A DNA stretch of 64,000 bases from Marinomonas spartinae (GCF_900089775.1 NZ_FLOB01000002.1:186001-250000), one strand, 5' to 3'. Positions 18,771 through 28,191 are shown, counted from the stretch's first letter. The notes: generated by a model from the letters alone, not told the origin. Program-made: numbers and translations.

Positions 18771-20615
18771 TCAGTCGTCTAAGAAGCTTCTTAGATGTTC
18801 TGATCGGCTTGGGTGACGAAGCTTGCGTAATGCTTTGGCTTCGATTTGGCGAATACGCTCACGAGTTACATCAAACTGTTTGCCCACTTCTTCAAGGGTG
18901 TGATCGGTATTCATATCAATGCCGAAACGCATGCGAAGAACTTTGGCTTCACGTGCAGTCAGTCCAGCCAGAACCATAGTGGTGGATTCACGCAGACCTT
19001 CAATCGTGGCAGTATCGATAGGAGACTCGGCACCATCATCTTCAATAAAGTCACCAAGATGAGAATCTTCGTCATCACCAATCGGTGTTTCCATTGAAAT
19101 CGGCTCTTTAGCGATCTTCAGCACTTTGCGAATCTTATCCTCAGGCATATCCATGCGAGCAGCCAATTCTTCCGGTGTTGCTTCACGACCCATTTCCTGA
19201 AGCATCTGACGAGAGATACGGTTCAGTTTGTTAATGGTTTCAATCATGTGCACAGGGATACGAATCGTACGAGCCTGATCCGCAATGGAGCGAGTAATAG
19301 CCTGACGAATCCACCAAGTGGCATAAGTCGAGAACTTATAACCACGGCGGTATTCGAATTTATCAACGGCTTTCATCAAACCAATGTTACCTTCTTGGAT
19401 AAGATCCAAAAATTGTAGACCACGATTTGTGTATTTCTTCGCAATAGAAATAACCAGTCGCAAGTTGGCTTCAACCATCTCTTTTTTCGCACGACGAGCA
19501 CGCGTTTCACCAATGGAAATACGACGGTTGATTTCTTTTAACTCAGCGATGCTAAGCCCTGTTTCTTTCGCTACGGCTCTTAGTTTACGCTGGCTGCGCA
19601 TAAACTCGGCTTCATTTTCTTCAAGACCAGGTGCATAGTTGGCGCCTGAAGAAATCTGCTCTTTTAACCAATCAGGATTGGTTTCATTGCTAGGGAAGCG
19701 TTTCAAAAACTCGGTACGTGGCATGCCTGCTTTGCGAACACATACTTGCATAATCAAACGTTCTTGCTCACGCACTTTGTCCATACGCGAACGAACACGG
19801 TCAATCAAATCATCAAAGATTTTAGGAACCAGTTTTATTGGCGCAAAGCTAACGCTGAGCTCTTCTTGTTTACTTTGAACGTCGGGATCTTGGCGATCAC
19901 GTGTTTTCAGTAACTCTTTAAGCTCATTATAGATACGAGTGATGTCATTGAAACGAAGTGCTGTTTCTTCTGGATCAGGGCCGCTATCCGTTTCTTCTTC
20001 CGAAGAGGTATCGGTATCGTCATCATCGTCATCCGTTTCCGCATCGATAGTATCGTCTTCGGCGGGAATCTCATCTGGGACGTCGTCAAAGACAGGCTCT
20101 TCACCATCACCATCGATGAACCCACTAAATATATCGCTTAGACGACCTTCTTCTTCCTTTACCTTGGTGTAGGCGTCAAGAAGGACATCGACTGCGCCTG
20201 GGAAGTAGGAAATGGCCGCCATGACTTCTCGCGTACCTTCCTCGATACGCTTCGCTATGGCAATTTCGCCAGCTCGAGTCAAAAGTTCAACGGTTCCCAT
20301 TTCACGCATGTACATACGAACCGGATCAGTGGTTCGGGTGATGTCGCCTTCAACTGCTGCAAGAGCGGCAGCGGCTTCTTCAGCAGCGGCTTCATCGGTT
20401 GAGTCGCCTTCTTCCATAAGAAGACTGTCTTTGTCAGGGGCAAATTCAGAAACCACGATGCCCATGTCATTGATCATGGCAATGATTTCTTCTACCTGCT
20501 CCGGATCAGAAAGGTCATCAGGGAGATGGTCGTTGACTTCGGCAAAAGTTAGGTAACCTTGTTCTCTACCTTTAGCGATCAGCTCTTTGAGACGTGACTG
20601 TTGAGTGTCTGGCAT
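18771..20615 (-). CDS. rpoD: RNA polymerase primary sigma factor RpoD (sigma-70)
   Basis: Housekeeping sigma factor. The 614-residue protein has region 1.1 (about 1-80), region 1.2 ([16 protein letters not shown], about 98-113), the large nonconserved insert typical of proteobacteria, region 2 with [14 protein letters not shown], region 3, and region 4 with the helix-turn-helix [17 protein letters not shown]. The nonconserved insert holds a very acidic stretch (about 180-220, Asp/Glu/Ser/Thr) including six Asp in a row. It is the last gene of the macromolecular synthesis operon and also has its own promoter. Confidence 0.97.
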   Translation of the reverse strand: MPDTQQSRLKELIAKGREQGYLTFAEVNDHLPDDLSDPEQVEEIIAMINDMGIVVSEFAPDKDSLLMEEGDSTDEAAAEEAAAALAAVEGDITRTTDPVRMYMREMGTVELLTRAGEIAIAKRIEEGTREVMAAISYFPGAVDVLLDAYTKVKEEEGRLSDIFSGFIDGDGEEPVFDDVPDEIPAEDDTIDAETDDDDDDTDTSSEEETDSGPDPEETALRFNDITRIYNELKELLKTRDRQDPDVQSKQEELSVSFAPIKLVPKIFDDLIDRVRSRMDKVREQERLIMQVCVRKAGMPRTEFLKRFPSNETNPDWLKEQISSGANYAPGLEENEAEFMRSQRKLRAVAKETGLSIAELKEINRRISIGETRARRAKKEMVEANLRLVISIAKKYTNRGLQFLDLIQEGNIGLMKAVDKFEYRRGYKFSTYATWWIRQAITRSIADQARTIRIPVHMIETINKLNRISRQMLQEMGREATPEELAARMDMPEDKIRKVLKIAKEPISMETPIGDDEDSHLGDFIEDDGAESPIDTATIEGLRESTTMVLAGLTAREAKVLRMRFGIDMNTDHTLEEVGKQFDVTRERIRQIEAKALRKLRHPSRSEHLRSFLDD

Positions 20616-20662
20616 TCGACAACCTATCGTTAGAAATTCGTTTGGAGTTTTGCAAGCAGCGG

Positions 20663-20671
20663 ATTATAACA
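20663..20671 (-). promoter_or_regulatory. Internal extended -10 promoter in front of rpoD
   Basis: On the minus strand the sequence reads TG-T-TATAAT, an extended -10 element (plus coordinates 20663-20671), about 50 bases before the rpoD ATG in the 113-base dnaG-rpoD gap. No strong -35 is present, as is usual for extended -10 promoters. It would let rpoD be made apart from dnaG. Confidence 0.6.
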
Positions 20672-20728
20672 AAAGAGTTCAATTTTATCCAGATGTTCTC
20701 TCTTTTTTGAGCGAAAATCAGGCAGCTG

Positions 20729-22729
20729 TTACGACTTTTTTCGTCGTATTTGATCTATTTTGTTCCGCCAAAATTCTTTATCTTCATCCGTATCTATGGA
20801 TTCTCTTTGTTGTTTTTTCAAGTGCTCGCTTCCAAGATTCTTTTCTAAGGCTTGAATAGTTTCTGTTACTTCTTGGCTAGGATTATGAAGTTTCAATTTT
20901 ATAGCTGCATCTTGATGGTTCAAAAGAGCATAAATACCTTGAATTGTGGTGTTTTCTGTCGTTGAGCCAAGCAAATGGCCAACATTGTTTTTAGGGTGTT
21001 TTGCGAAATATCTCCATATTTTGCAAAACAACTGTAGATCCCCATCGGCTTTATTTTGTAATGGATCAGGGATTTCAATAGCGCTGGCAATATTAGGTTG
21101 TAGCAAAATACACAATGTCGCTTGTTTTACGCGGCTTAGAGTTGGTGTTGGCGGCGGTAATGTGGCGGACTCATCTTGGTTAAATTTGCCTTTTTTGAAC
21201 GACTTTTTATTGCCATACGGCTTTTTACCTGCTGACTCCCTTGTCGGTGTATAAGCGGGATCTGCATCGTAAGAGTGGGCGTCTGGCGGGTAATCGTCAT
21301 AGTTATTATGGCCTAAGGTGTTGTCATAATAATTTAAATCGGGTGCATCATCATGGTTGCTATAGGGCGCTGTTGTTGTAGAAGAGGTGTCTGGAGTCTC
21401 GGACTCAGGGGAGAAATGGCGTCGTGTTTTGAAGACTGTATTATTTAAGGTATTGCTATCAATACCGGATTGATCACTCAACTGGCGGATCATTACAGAA
21501 CGGAAGGTGAGGTCTTTCGGGAGTTGTTGAATCATTTCCATGGCGTTGCGGGCAAATTGGGCCTCGCCTTCTTCGTCTCCAAGCGTAACCTGATTTCTGG
21601 CATGATCAAAAAGGACATGAGACAGAGAGTGGGCGTCTTCTAAGCGATGGTTAAATGATTCTTTGCCTTCTTTTCTCACCAATGAATCTGGGTCCTCTCC
21701 TTCTGGTAAGAATAAAAATCGTATTTGTTTTTCATCCTGCATAACAGGCAGTGCGGCTTCTAAGCCGCGAATAGCGGCAGCTCGGCCGGCTTTGTCACCG
21801 TCAAAACAGAGCGTTACTTTGCTGACAAGCTTAAATAACTTGCGGATATGTTGACTATTGACGGAGGTGCCTAGGGTGGCGACGGCGTTTGTTATGCCGT
21901 GTTGGGCTAAGACGATCACGTCCATGTAGCCTTCGACGACAATAATTTGCTCAAGGATCGGAGTGTTTTGCTTGGCTTCGAACAAGCCATAGAGCTCTTG
22001 GCTTTTTTGAAAAACAGGGGTCTCAGGGGAGTTCAGGTATTTGGGTTTTTCATCGCCAAAAGCCCGACCGCCAAAGGCGATGACTCGACCACGGCTATCT
22101 CGAATTGGAAACATGATGCGATCGCGAAAACGGTCGTAGTAATGTCCCGGTTGATCTTTCTTTTCTATCAACATGCCACCGAGTAAGAGTTGCTCTTGTT
22201 GTTCGGCGCGTGTACCGATTTTTCTGAGCAGATTATCCCAGCCTTGAGGGGCAAATCCCAAGCCAAATACCTTGGCTATTTGTCCAGATAAACCACGATC
22301 TTTAGAGAGATAGTCTGTCGCTCTTTTTTTGTCGGGGTGTTTGATCAATTGTTCTTGGAAGAAGTGGGCGCTTTCGGACAGTCGCTTTAGTAACTCTGCG
22401 TTTTGCTCATAGCGATCTGGCGCCCCTTTTTCTCTGGGTACTTCTAGGCCAGCATCTTTGGCGAGGACTTCAATAGCATCAATAAAGTCTAGATGGTCAT
22501 GCTCCATGACAAAGGAGATGGCATTTCCTCCCGCGCCGCAACCAAAACAATAATAAAATTGTTTGTTCGGGTTTAGGCTGAAAGAAGGGGTTTTTTCATT
22601 GTGAAATGGGCATAGGGCACTGTAATTTTGCCCTGTTTTTTTTAAGCTAATGCGGGACGCAACCACATCGGTTATGTCAGTTCGAGCTAAGAGCTCGTCA
22701 ATAAACTGATCTGGAATACGTCCCGCCAT
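20729..22729 (-). CDS. dnaG: DNA primase DnaG
   Basis: Makes RNA primers for replication. I place the start at ATG 22729 (MAGRIPDQFIDELL), since the open frame extending upstream runs into yqeY. The 666-residue protein has the CHC2 zinc finger (CPFH, then CFGC, about 36-60), the Toprim core with EGYMD and DGDKAGR (about 255-310) and a C-terminal helicase-binding domain. Between the core and the C-terminal domain, about residues 440-510, is a low-complexity linker very rich in Asp, Asn, Tyr and Pro. The gene begins 4 bases after the yqeY stop. Confidence 0.96.
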   Translation of the reverse strand: MAGRIPDQFIDELLARTDITDVVASRISLKKTGQNYSALCPFHNEKTPSFSLNPNKQFYYCFGCGAGGNAISFVMEHDHLDFIDAIEVLAKDAGLEVPREKGAPDRYEQNAELLKRLSESAHFFQEQLIKHPDKKRATDYLSKDRGLSGQIAKVFGLGFAPQGWDNLLRKIGTRAEQQEQLLLGGMLIEKKDQPGHYYDRFRDRIMFPIRDSRGRVIAFGGRAFGDEKPKYLNSPETPVFQKSQELYGLFEAKQNTPILEQIIVVEGYMDVIVLAQHGITNAVATLGTSVNSQHIRKLFKLVSKVTLCFDGDKAGRAAAIRGLEAALPVMQDEKQIRFLFLPEGEDPDSLVRKEGKESFNHRLEDAHSLSHVLFDHARNQVTLGDEEGEAQFARNAMEMIQQLPKDLTFRSVMIRQLSDQSGIDSNTLNNTVFKTRRHFSPESETPDTSSTTTAPYSNHDDAPDLNYYDNTLGHNNYDDYPPDAHSYDADPAYTPTRESAGKKPYGNKKSFKKGKFNQDESATLPPPTPTLSRVKQATLCILLQPNIASAIEIPDPLQNKADGDLQLFCKIWRYFAKHPKNNVGHLLGSTTENTTIQGIYALLNHQDAAIKLKLHNPSQEVTETIQALEKNLGSEHLKKQQRESIDTDEDKEFWRNKIDQIRRKKS

Positions 22730-22733
22730 ACCA

Positions 22734-23180
22734 TTAACCCAGTTGTGCTTTAACTTGCTTGCTGATCTGTGCCATGTCAGCACGACCTTGTACTTGAGGT
22801 TTGACAATTGCCATCACAGCGCCCATTTGCTGCATGGAATTGGCACCTGTTTCAGCAATAGCGGCTTTGACAATCTCAGTAATCTCAGCATCGGTTAGTG
22901 CCGCAGGAAGAAACTCGCTGATAATGGCCATCTCTTCTTGTTCTACCTGTGCTAAGTCCTCACGACCACCATCGAGAAATTGTTGGTTGGAGTCTTTGCG
23001 CTGCTTGTTCATTTTGTCTAGTACAGCTAATACGCGAGCATCATCTAATTCGATGCGTTCGTCTACTTCAATCTTTTTGAATTCAGATAAGATCGTGCGA
23101 ATGACGGTGACTCGCTGTTTTTCTTTTGCTCGCATGGCCGTTTTTAGGGCGTCGGAGATGTGCTTTTTTAAGTCTGACAT
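22734..23180 (-). CDS. GatB/YqeY domain protein
   Basis: A 148-residue helical protein resembling the tRNA-binding tail of the GatB subunit of the amidotransferase. Recognisable parts are the N-terminal DALKTAMRAKEKQRVTVIRTILSE-like helix pair and the C-terminal GAVMAIVKPQVQGRADMAQISK. Function is not well defined; a role with tRNA or glutamine amidation is only inferred from the family. It is inserted between rpsU and dnaG, an arrangement common in Pseudomonas-like and Oceanospirillales genomes. AGAGGA precedes the ATG. Confidence 0.9.
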   Translation of the reverse strand: MSDLKKHISDALKTAMRAKEKQRVTVIRTILSEFKKIEVDERIELDDARVLAVLDKMNKQRKDSNQQFLDGGREDLAQVEQEEMAIISEFLPAALTDAEITEIVKAAIAETGANSMQQMGAVMAIVKPQVQGRADMAQISKQVKAQLG

Positions 23181-23200
23181 GGGGTCCTCTTTTAATTAAT

Positions 23201-23237
23201 AGGAACCTTTGCGCGCAATTGGCCTGCAAGGGTTCCT
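23201..23237. repeat. 12-bp inverted repeat between rpsU and yqeY
   Basis: AGGAACCTTTGC (23201-23212) pairs with GCAAGGGTTCCT (23226-23237), with one G-T pair, around a 13-base loop. On the minus strand it follows the rpsU terminator and directly precedes yqeY, so any read-through RNA would carry two successive hairpins. It may protect or process the mRNA end. No T run follows in the direction of yqeY. Confidence 0.55.
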
Positions 23238-23245
23238 TTGTAAGC

Positions 23246-23282
23246 AAAAAAAACGGCTAGTTTGTTAACTAGCCGTTTTTTT
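23246..23282. terminator. Symmetrical terminator after rpsU
   Basis: CGGCTAGTT (23254-23262) pairs with AACTAGCCG (23267-23275) around TGTT, with A8 on one side and T7 on the other. It sits within the rpsU-yqeY-dnaG-rpoD operon, so part of the transcription probably ends here. This would give more S21 than primase or sigma factor, as in the E. coli operon, where a terminator also lies after rpsU. Confidence 0.85.
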
Positions 23283-23352
23283 ATAAGCCTAAAAGCACGA
23301 TGCGTCTAGGCAAACATTTGTTTTTTAGCAAATTGCCAAACGGCAGATTGGC

Positions 23353-23568
23353 TTAGTACAAACGTTGGAATTTTTTCTGCTCACGAGAAACTTTTTTCGC
23401 GTGACGCTTAACTGCCGCTGCTGCAGCACGTTTACGAAGTGTTGTTGGTTTTTCGTAGCATTCACGACGACGAACTTCAGCCAACACACCTGCTTTTTCA
23501 CAAGAGCGTTTGAAGCGACGTAGAGCGATGTCAAATGGTTCGTTATCTTTTACTTTTACTGCTGGCAT
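23353..23568 (-). CDS. rpsU: 30S ribosomal protein S21
   Basis: The 71-residue basic protein has the canonical S21 sequence: [20 protein letters not shown] at the N-terminus, [15 protein letters not shown] in the middle and a Lys/Arg-rich tail. AAAGGT lies before the ATG. It heads the macromolecular synthesis operon with yqeY, dnaG and rpoD. An overlapping frame on the same strand is a shadow. Confidence 0.97.
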
Positions 23569-23621
23569 ATTTTTACCTTTTTAAATGTGTTTTAAGTTTA
23601 AATTTTACAAAAACGGCGTGA

Positions 23622-23649
23622 ATCATACCTGTATTAACAGGGCTTTCAA
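23622..23649 (-). promoter_or_regulatory. rpsU promoter with an inverted repeat in the spacer
   Basis: On the minus strand, TTGAAA (plus 23644-23649), a 16-bp spacer and TATGAT (plus 23622-23627). The start would be near 23615, about 47 bases before the rpsU ATG. The spacer contains CCTGT-TAAT-ACAGG, an inverted repeat of the size and position of a repressor operator. It is too short to be a LexA box, which needs ten bases between CTG and CAG. Confidence 0.72.
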
Positions 23650-24011
23650 AGCACGCTTTTGTTGAACAGAGTGAGATCATCTATTTCATGGCATATTTGC
23701 CCTATAGAGATCGATTTCTCCAACCCTGAAACAGACGGTATTGGCGTCTGTCTTTACTCATTTTCTTTCATAAGGGTGTTTGTATCTCACTCTGATGGTA
23801 GCTTGCGAAGTGATGTAAATCATCACATTAAAACTTACCGCTACGAGAATGGATCAAACGAGAAAAAATCACCTGCCTTTTATCTAAACGTTTAAAACGC
23901 GCGTATTCTAAAACGTTTGGCGTGCTTTGTCCAATCAGATTTGTATCAGCTCTGCCTTAACCTGTGTAGATGGGGTACAATGCGAGCAAATTTAGTGATG
24001 AGACAACAGTG
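23650..24011. promoter_or_regulatory. Divergent rpsU-tsaD intergenic region
   Basis: About 360 bases without a credible gene. A 7-bp inverted repeat ACAGACG/CGTCTGT is at 23731-23751 and a TACAAT -10-like element lies at about 23977, just ahead of tsaD, but without a clear -35. A short frame of 78 codons here has no family resemblance and unusual composition, so I do not call it. Confidence 0.4.
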
Positions 24012-25052
24012 ATGAAAGTATTGGGATTAGAGACGTCATGTGATGAGACGGGAATCGCCATTTACGATACCGAAAACGGCCTTTTGGCACATCAAATATA
24101 TTCACAGATAGCTAAACATGCGGAATATGGTGGTGTGGTACCTGAGTTGGCGTCACGTGATCATGTGCGTAAAACCTTGCCTTTGATCGATGAGGTGTTA
24201 CAGGAAGCGGGATTGACTAAGCATGAATTGGACGCTGTTGCTTACACTAGTGGTCCTGGTTTGGTTGGCGCCCTGATGGCAGGGGCAACGATTGGTCGAT
24301 CATTGGCTTATTCGTTAAATATTCCTGCGCTAGGTGTGCACCATATGGAAGGGCACTTATTGGCTCCAATGTTAGAAGATGCCAAGCCTGACATGCCTTT
24401 TATCGCTTTGTTGGTTTCTGGCGGTCATACTCAGCTTGTTCGAGTGGATGCGATAGGTGAGTATCGCTTGCTAGGTCAGTCTTTAGATGATGCTGCCGGT
24501 GAAGCTTTCGATAAAGCCGCCAAAATGATTGGTTTACCTTATCCTGGAGGACCTCAAATTGCGGCTTTAGCCAAAAACGGTCAGATACGTCCTGATCTGA
24601 AATTCCCGCGTCCTATGACGGATCGCCCTGGATTGGATTTTAGTTTCAGTGGCTTAAAAACCGCATTTTTAACCGCTATCCACAACGCATTGGATGAGGA
24701 ACGTTGTGATGAGCCATTCAAAGCCGATGTCGCTTTGGCCTTCGAAATGGCGGTGGTGGATACCTTGGTGATCAAATGTCGTCGGGCTCTAGAAAGTGAA
24801 GGGTTAAAGCGGCTTATTATCGCCGGTGGCGTCAGTGCTAATACCCGTTTGCGTGAGCAGCTTGAGTCTCAGTTGAAAAAAATACAGGCCAGTGTGTTTT
24901 ATGCGCGGCCGGAGTTGTGTACTGATAACGGTGCGATGATTGCTTATGCGGGGGCTCAGCGCTTGCTTAGTGGTCAATCCTCAGGGCTTAGCCTGTCCAT
25001 TCGTGCGCGTTGGCCGCTTTCTGAATTACCGTCTATTAAAGGTGCTGCATGA
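24012..25052 (+). CDS. tsaD: tRNA N6-adenosine threonylcarbamoyltransferase TsaD
   Basis: Transfers threonylcarbamoyl to A37 of ANN-decoding tRNAs, together with TsaB, TsaC and TsaE encoded elsewhere. The start is ATG 24012 ([14 protein letters not shown]); an upstream in-frame start adds 14 unrelated residues. The metal-binding histidines H111 and H115 lie in HHMEGH, and LVSGGHTQL and FSFSGLKTA are family motifs. The 346-residue length is normal. It is divergent from rpsU, an old conserved neighbour pair, and overlaps folB by 4 bases. Confidence 0.96.
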   Translation: MKVLGLETSCDETGIAIYDTENGLLAHQIYSQIAKHAEYGGVVPELASRDHVRKTLPLIDEVLQEAGLTKHELDAVAYTSGPGLVGALMAGATIGRSLAYSLNIPALGVHHMEGHLLAPMLEDAKPDMPFIALLVSGGHTQLVRVDAIGEYRLLGQSLDDAAGEAFDKAAKMIGLPYPGGPQIAALAKNGQIRPDLKFPRPMTDRPGLDFSFSGLKTAFLTAIHNALDEERCDEPFKADVALAFEMAVVDTLVIKCRRALESEGLKRLIIAGGVSANTRLREQLESQLKKIQASVFYARPELCTDNGAMIAYAGAQRLLSGQSSGLSLSIRARWPLSELPSIKGAA

Positions 25053-25402
25053 AAGACATAGTGTTTATTGAAGAGCTGAAGGTTCTGGCTGTGATCGGGG
25101 TTTATGAGTGGGAAAAAAGCATTCAGCAGGAGTTACTGTTGGATCTTGAAATGGAACATGACAATCGTGTGCCAGCACAAACAGACGATTTATCTAAAAC
25201 GCTCGATTATGAAGCGATTTCAAATTTTATTACGACGTTTTGTACGGAACGACAATTTGAATTAATCGAGACGTTAGCAGAGCGCCTAAGTGAAGAGGTT
25301 ATTCAGATATTTTCCGTAAGCGCATTAACCTTGACGGTACGCAAGCCTGGGGCCGTTTCTGCCGCAAGGTCTGTTGGGGTTAAGTTATATCGAACAGCTT
25401 AA
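25049..25402 (+). CDS. folB: Dihydroneopterin aldolase
   Basis: Folate biosynthesis enzyme that releases glycolaldehyde from dihydroneopterin. The 117-residue protein has the FolB pattern: [19 protein letters not shown] at the N-terminus, [10 protein letters not shown] in the middle and VRKPGA near the end. Its ATG overlaps the tsaD stop as ATGA, so translation is coupled. A long hairpin follows the stop. Confidence 0.94.
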   Translation: MKDIVFIEELKVLAVIGVYEWEKSIQQELLLDLEMEHDNRVPAQTDDLSKTLDYEAISNFITTFCTERQFELIETLAERLSEEVIQIFSVSALTLTVRKPGAVSAARSVGVKLYRTA

Positions 25403-25437
25403 ACATTTGAGGGACATGATAAGGTCCCTCAAATGTT
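25402..25437. terminator. Perfect 14-bp hairpin between folB and cca
   Basis: AACATTTGAGGGAC (25402-25415) pairs exactly with its complement at 25424-25437 around an 8-base loop. It begins at the folB stop codon and lies between two convergent operons, so it may end both. It lacks a good T run on either side, so it may work as an mRNA-end hairpin rather than a classical terminator. Confidence 0.65.
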
Positions 25438-25508
25438 CGGTCGTCATGGTTTTGAGCAAGGTTGATCGTCTTACTCTTAGGAGGCTTAGTCAATAAAAGA
25501 GTAGATGC

Positions 25509-26603
25509 CTAGGTCATGAACGGGTGAAGCAATTTTTCCAAGGCCGTGATTCGAGCCTCTTTCATCGCCTTGCCAAGCTCGTCTCCTGAAAAACCTTGCT
25601 TCATTAAACTGGCTGCGTTGATGGCTGCAATGCTATCACGCAGGCTAAGCCAGTCTTCTTGTTTGCTATTCGTTAATAAACTCAATACTTCTACCAAAAG
25701 CTTGTAAGGCTGGTGTTTTTTTATGGCACTGACGGAGAGTAACCATGTTTCCCAGTGTTCGGCCGACATAGGAATGTGATGAGATTGCAGAAAATGGCAC
25801 GACTGTTCCGCTATTTGCTTGTACTTATTTGGGCATTTAATGTTTTGGTGTAGAGTCACCAGTGCGTCAAGCGGAGTATATTGGCAAATTATCGCCCAAC
25901 GTTGATGTGGTACCAGTGCTGAAGACTGTAATTGGACTTTGGTCGATTCCTGACTCTCCCAAACCAGTTTTGGAAACAAGAGGTCTAAGGCGTCCACTTG
26001 TTGCAGTACATCAAAAAAGACAAAGCTGTAAGGCGTTGTTAAGGATTTTTCTAGCTCTTTCCAGACACGTTCAGGGCTTAGGGTGCTAAGTTCCCCTGAA
26101 TGACTGATTTGACGCATTAAGTCGAGAGTCTCTGGGGCGATATGAAAGCCAAAATGATGAAATCGAGAAGCAAAGCGGGCGACACGGAGCACGCGAAGCG
26201 GGTCTTCAACAAAGGCGTCAGAGACATGACGTAATAGGCGTTGCTCCAGATCTTCCTTACCATGAAACGGATCGATTAGCTGGCCGTCAGGTGTTTGTGC
26301 CATGGCATTGATGGTGAGATCTCGGCGAGCCAAATCTTCTTCTAGGCGAATATCGGGAGAAAAGTCGCAAATAAAACCAGTATAACCTTGGCCTTGTTTT
26401 TTTTCTTTTCGAGCAAGCGCGTATTCTTCTTTGGTGTTTGGGTGCAAAAAAACTGGAAATTGCTTGCCTACTTGTTGATAGCCTTGTGCTGATAATTGAT
26501 CTGGAGTCGCGCCAGTCACCACCCAGTCGTGATCCTTTACTGTAAGACCTAGTAGCTGATCTCTAACGGCTCCACCGACTAAATACACCTGATATGTCGT
26601 CAT
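25509..26603 (-). CDS. cca: CCA tRNA nucleotidyltransferase, short form without HD domain
   Basis: Adds or repairs the 3' CCA of tRNAs. I choose ATG 26603 ([19 protein letters not shown]); the frame continues upstream over glpE but without homology. The 364-residue protein has [10 protein letters not shown], the catalytic [16 protein letters not shown] and the [12 protein letters not shown] motif. The E. coli enzyme is about 412 residues and carries a C-terminal HD phosphohydrolase; here the C-terminal part is shorter and I see no HD signature. It is the last gene of the lptD operon. Confidence 0.92.
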   Translation of the reverse strand: MTTYQVYLVGGAVRDQLLGLTVKDHDWVVTGATPDQLSAQGYQQVGKQFPVFLHPNTKEEYALARKEKKQGQGYTGFICDFSPDIRLEEDLARRDLTINAMAQTPDGQLIDPFHGKEDLEQRLLRHVSDAFVEDPLRVLRVARFASRFHHFGFHIAPETLDLMRQISHSGELSTLSPERVWKELEKSLTTPYSFVFFDVLQQVDALDLLFPKLVWESQESTKVQLQSSALVPHQRWAIICQYTPLDALVTLHQNIKCPNKYKQIAEQSCHFLQSHHIPMSAEHWETWLLSVSAIKKHQPYKLLVEVLSLLTNSKQEDWLSLRDSIAAINAASLMKQGFSGDELGKAMKEARITALEKLLHPFMT

Positions 26604-26658
26604 GCTTTTATTCGCTCTACTGGCTACTAGCAAAAGGCCACTTGTCGTTGAAAAGGCT

Positions 26659-26979
26659 CTAGACTCCAAGCTCGCATTGTTCTGGGAACATGGCGCTCCA
26701 TTGGCTGAAACCACCATTTAGGGAGTAGACTGCTTGAAAGCCTTGAGCCGCTAAATATTCGGCGGCCCCTTTACTGCTGTTGCCGTGGTAACAGCAGACG
26801 ACAACAGGCTTGCTTTTGTCTGCTTGTTCGATAAATTCTTGGACATTGTCGTTGTTTAGCAAGATAGCATTATTGATATGGCTTTGTTGGTAACTTGCTT
26901 GGTCGCGAATATCCACAACCGTCGCATCGTTTTCGATAATAGGAAGGGCATCAGACACATCGATACAAGTATAAGTCAT
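26659..26979 (-). CDS. glpE: Thiosulfate sulfurtransferase GlpE (single-domain rhodanese)
   Basis: Transfers sulfur from thiosulfate to a thiol acceptor. The 106-residue protein carries the GlpE active-site loop CYHGNSS with the catalytic Cys at residue 63, preceded by VVDIRD near the N-terminus. The length is that of E. coli GlpE. Its ATG overlaps the end of apaH by 4 bases. Confidence 0.92.
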   Translation of the reverse strand: MTYTCIDVSDALPIIENDATVVDIRDQASYQQSHINNAILLNNDNVQEFIEQADKSKPVVVCCYHGNSSKGAAEYLAAQGFQAVYSLNGGFSQWSAMFPEQCELGV

Positions 26980-27803
26980 AGTTCTTTCCGTTTAATGGTA
27001 CATGGCGTACTAAAAAGCTGTTGATCATCAAGTCGTAAGGCCGTTAGGCTGCCTCCCCAAACACAACCCGTATCCAAGGCATGGATGGTATTGGAGTGGG
27101 TAATGCCCTCAAGTGCTGCCCAATGACCAAAAACAATGTGGCAATCTTTAGGCAGTTGGGATGGATAAGAGAACCAAGGGGCATAGCCCTCCGGTGCCGT
27201 ATCAAGACCTTCTTTCGCTTTTAGTTCTAAAGTACTATCTACAGCACAAAAACGCATACGGGTCAGATAATTGGTGATGGCTCGAAGCCTATCCATCCCC
27301 GCTAAATTGTTATCCCACCTTTGTGGTGTATTACCATACATAACCGCGAGAAAATCATCAACTTTATCGCTTTTCAGTTGAGTTTCCACTTCATGAGCGA
27401 GGGATAGGGTTTGCTCCAGCGTCCAGCAAGGTGGTATGCCCGCATGAGTCATAATGGTATTAAGGCTTTCATCGTAGTGGCAAAGCGGCTGCTGGCGAAG
27501 CCATTCCATGAGTTCGTCTCGATCGCTCGCTGCTAATATATCAAACAGTGTGTCATTGCGTTTTAGTGCGCTATGTCCGCGCGAGACCGCAAGCAAATGT
27601 AAGTCGTGATTGCCCAAAACAACAGTGGCATTGTTCCCTAGAGACTTGATAAATCGAAGGGTTTCTAGGGATTCTGGTCCACGATTGATCAAATCACCTG
27701 CAAACCAAAGTTGATCTTTTTGAGGATTATAATGAAAGGTTTCGAGCAGTACCATCAGTGGTGTAAAACAGCCCTGTAGATCACCAATTGCGTAGGTCGC
27801 CAT
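26976..27803 (-). CDS. apaH: Bis(5'-nucleosyl)-tetraphosphatase, symmetrical (ApaH)
   Basis: Hydrolyses Ap4A to two ADP and, as known in E. coli, removes nucleoside-tetraphosphate caps from RNA. The 275-residue metallophosphatase has the family motifs GDLQGCF, FAGDLINRGPESL and LGNHDLHLLA with metal ligands Asp, His and Asn. The order rsmA-apaG-apaH is conserved. It overlaps glpE by 4 bases. Confidence 0.95.
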   Translation of the reverse strand: MATYAIGDLQGCFTPLMVLLETFHYNPQKDQLWFAGDLINRGPESLETLRFIKSLGNNATVVLGNHDLHLLAVSRGHSALKRNDTLFDILAASDRDELMEWLRQQPLCHYDESLNTIMTHAGIPPCWTLEQTLSLAHEVETQLKSDKVDDFLAVMYGNTPQRWDNNLAGMDRLRAITNYLTRMRFCAVDSTLELKAKEGLDTAPEGYAPWFSYPSQLPKDCHIVFGHWAALEGITHSNTIHALDTGCVWGGSLTALRLDDQQLFSTPCTIKRKEL

Positions 27804-27811
27804 ATGTTACC

Positions 27812-28186
27812 TCAGTGAACTTGGTTCGGAACAGAAAGGCGAAAAGCTCGAATAGGGGCTTCGAACTCGGTGCCATCATCGGCAACAAATTGATAGCTGC
27901 CATGCATGCTGCCAACCACTGTGTCCATTACCGTTCCACTAGAGTATTGAAAGGATTCACCTGATTCAAGGTGTGGGTATTCCCCAACGACTCCACTACC
28001 TTTCACTTCTTGTATTTTTTCATTACCGTTGGTAATGATCCAATGTCTTGATAGAAGCTTTGCTGCTTGCGTACCGCAGTTGGTAATCGTGATGTGGTAT
28101 GCGAATACATAGCGTGACTCGCTCGGTGTGGATTGGTGAGGGAGGTATTCGGCTTGAACATTGACAGCGATATCGTATTTTATCAT
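27812..28186 (-). CDS. apaG: ApaG protein
   Basis: A small fibronectin-like beta-sandwich protein. Its exact role is unsettled; binding of nucleotides or partner proteins has been proposed. The core RYVFAYHITITNCG and the GEYPHLESGESFQYSSG loop with the HGSYQF strand are typical. I choose ATG 28186 (MIKYDIAVNV, 124 residues) because AGGAGG lies 10 bases upstream, whereas the ATG at 28195, which would overlap the rsmA stop as ATGA, is only one base from that site. If coupling dominates, the longer 127-residue form is possible. Confidence 0.92.
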   Translation of the reverse strand: MIKYDIAVNVQAEYLPHQSTPSESRYVFAYHITITNCGTQAAKLLSRHWIITNGNEKIQEVKGSGVVGEYPHLESGESFQYSSGTVMDTVVGSMHGSYQFVADDGTEFEAPIRAFRLSVPNQVH

Positions 28187-28191
28187 ATCAA

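Noticed and set aside
20212-20556. 114-codon plus-strand frame opposite rpoD
   Set aside because: A Ser/Ala/Met-rich shadow of the acidic sigma-70 N-terminal codons with no start signal.
23628-23641. Possible LexA box in the rpsU promoter
   Set aside because: The CTG and CAG halves are only 6 bases apart. LexA in gammaproteobacteria needs 10, so I describe it as an unassigned inverted repeat.
23659-23895. 78-codon plus-strand frame between rpsU and tsaD
   Set aside because: No family resemblance, unusual composition and no ribosome-binding site. The region is better read as divergent regulatory sequence.
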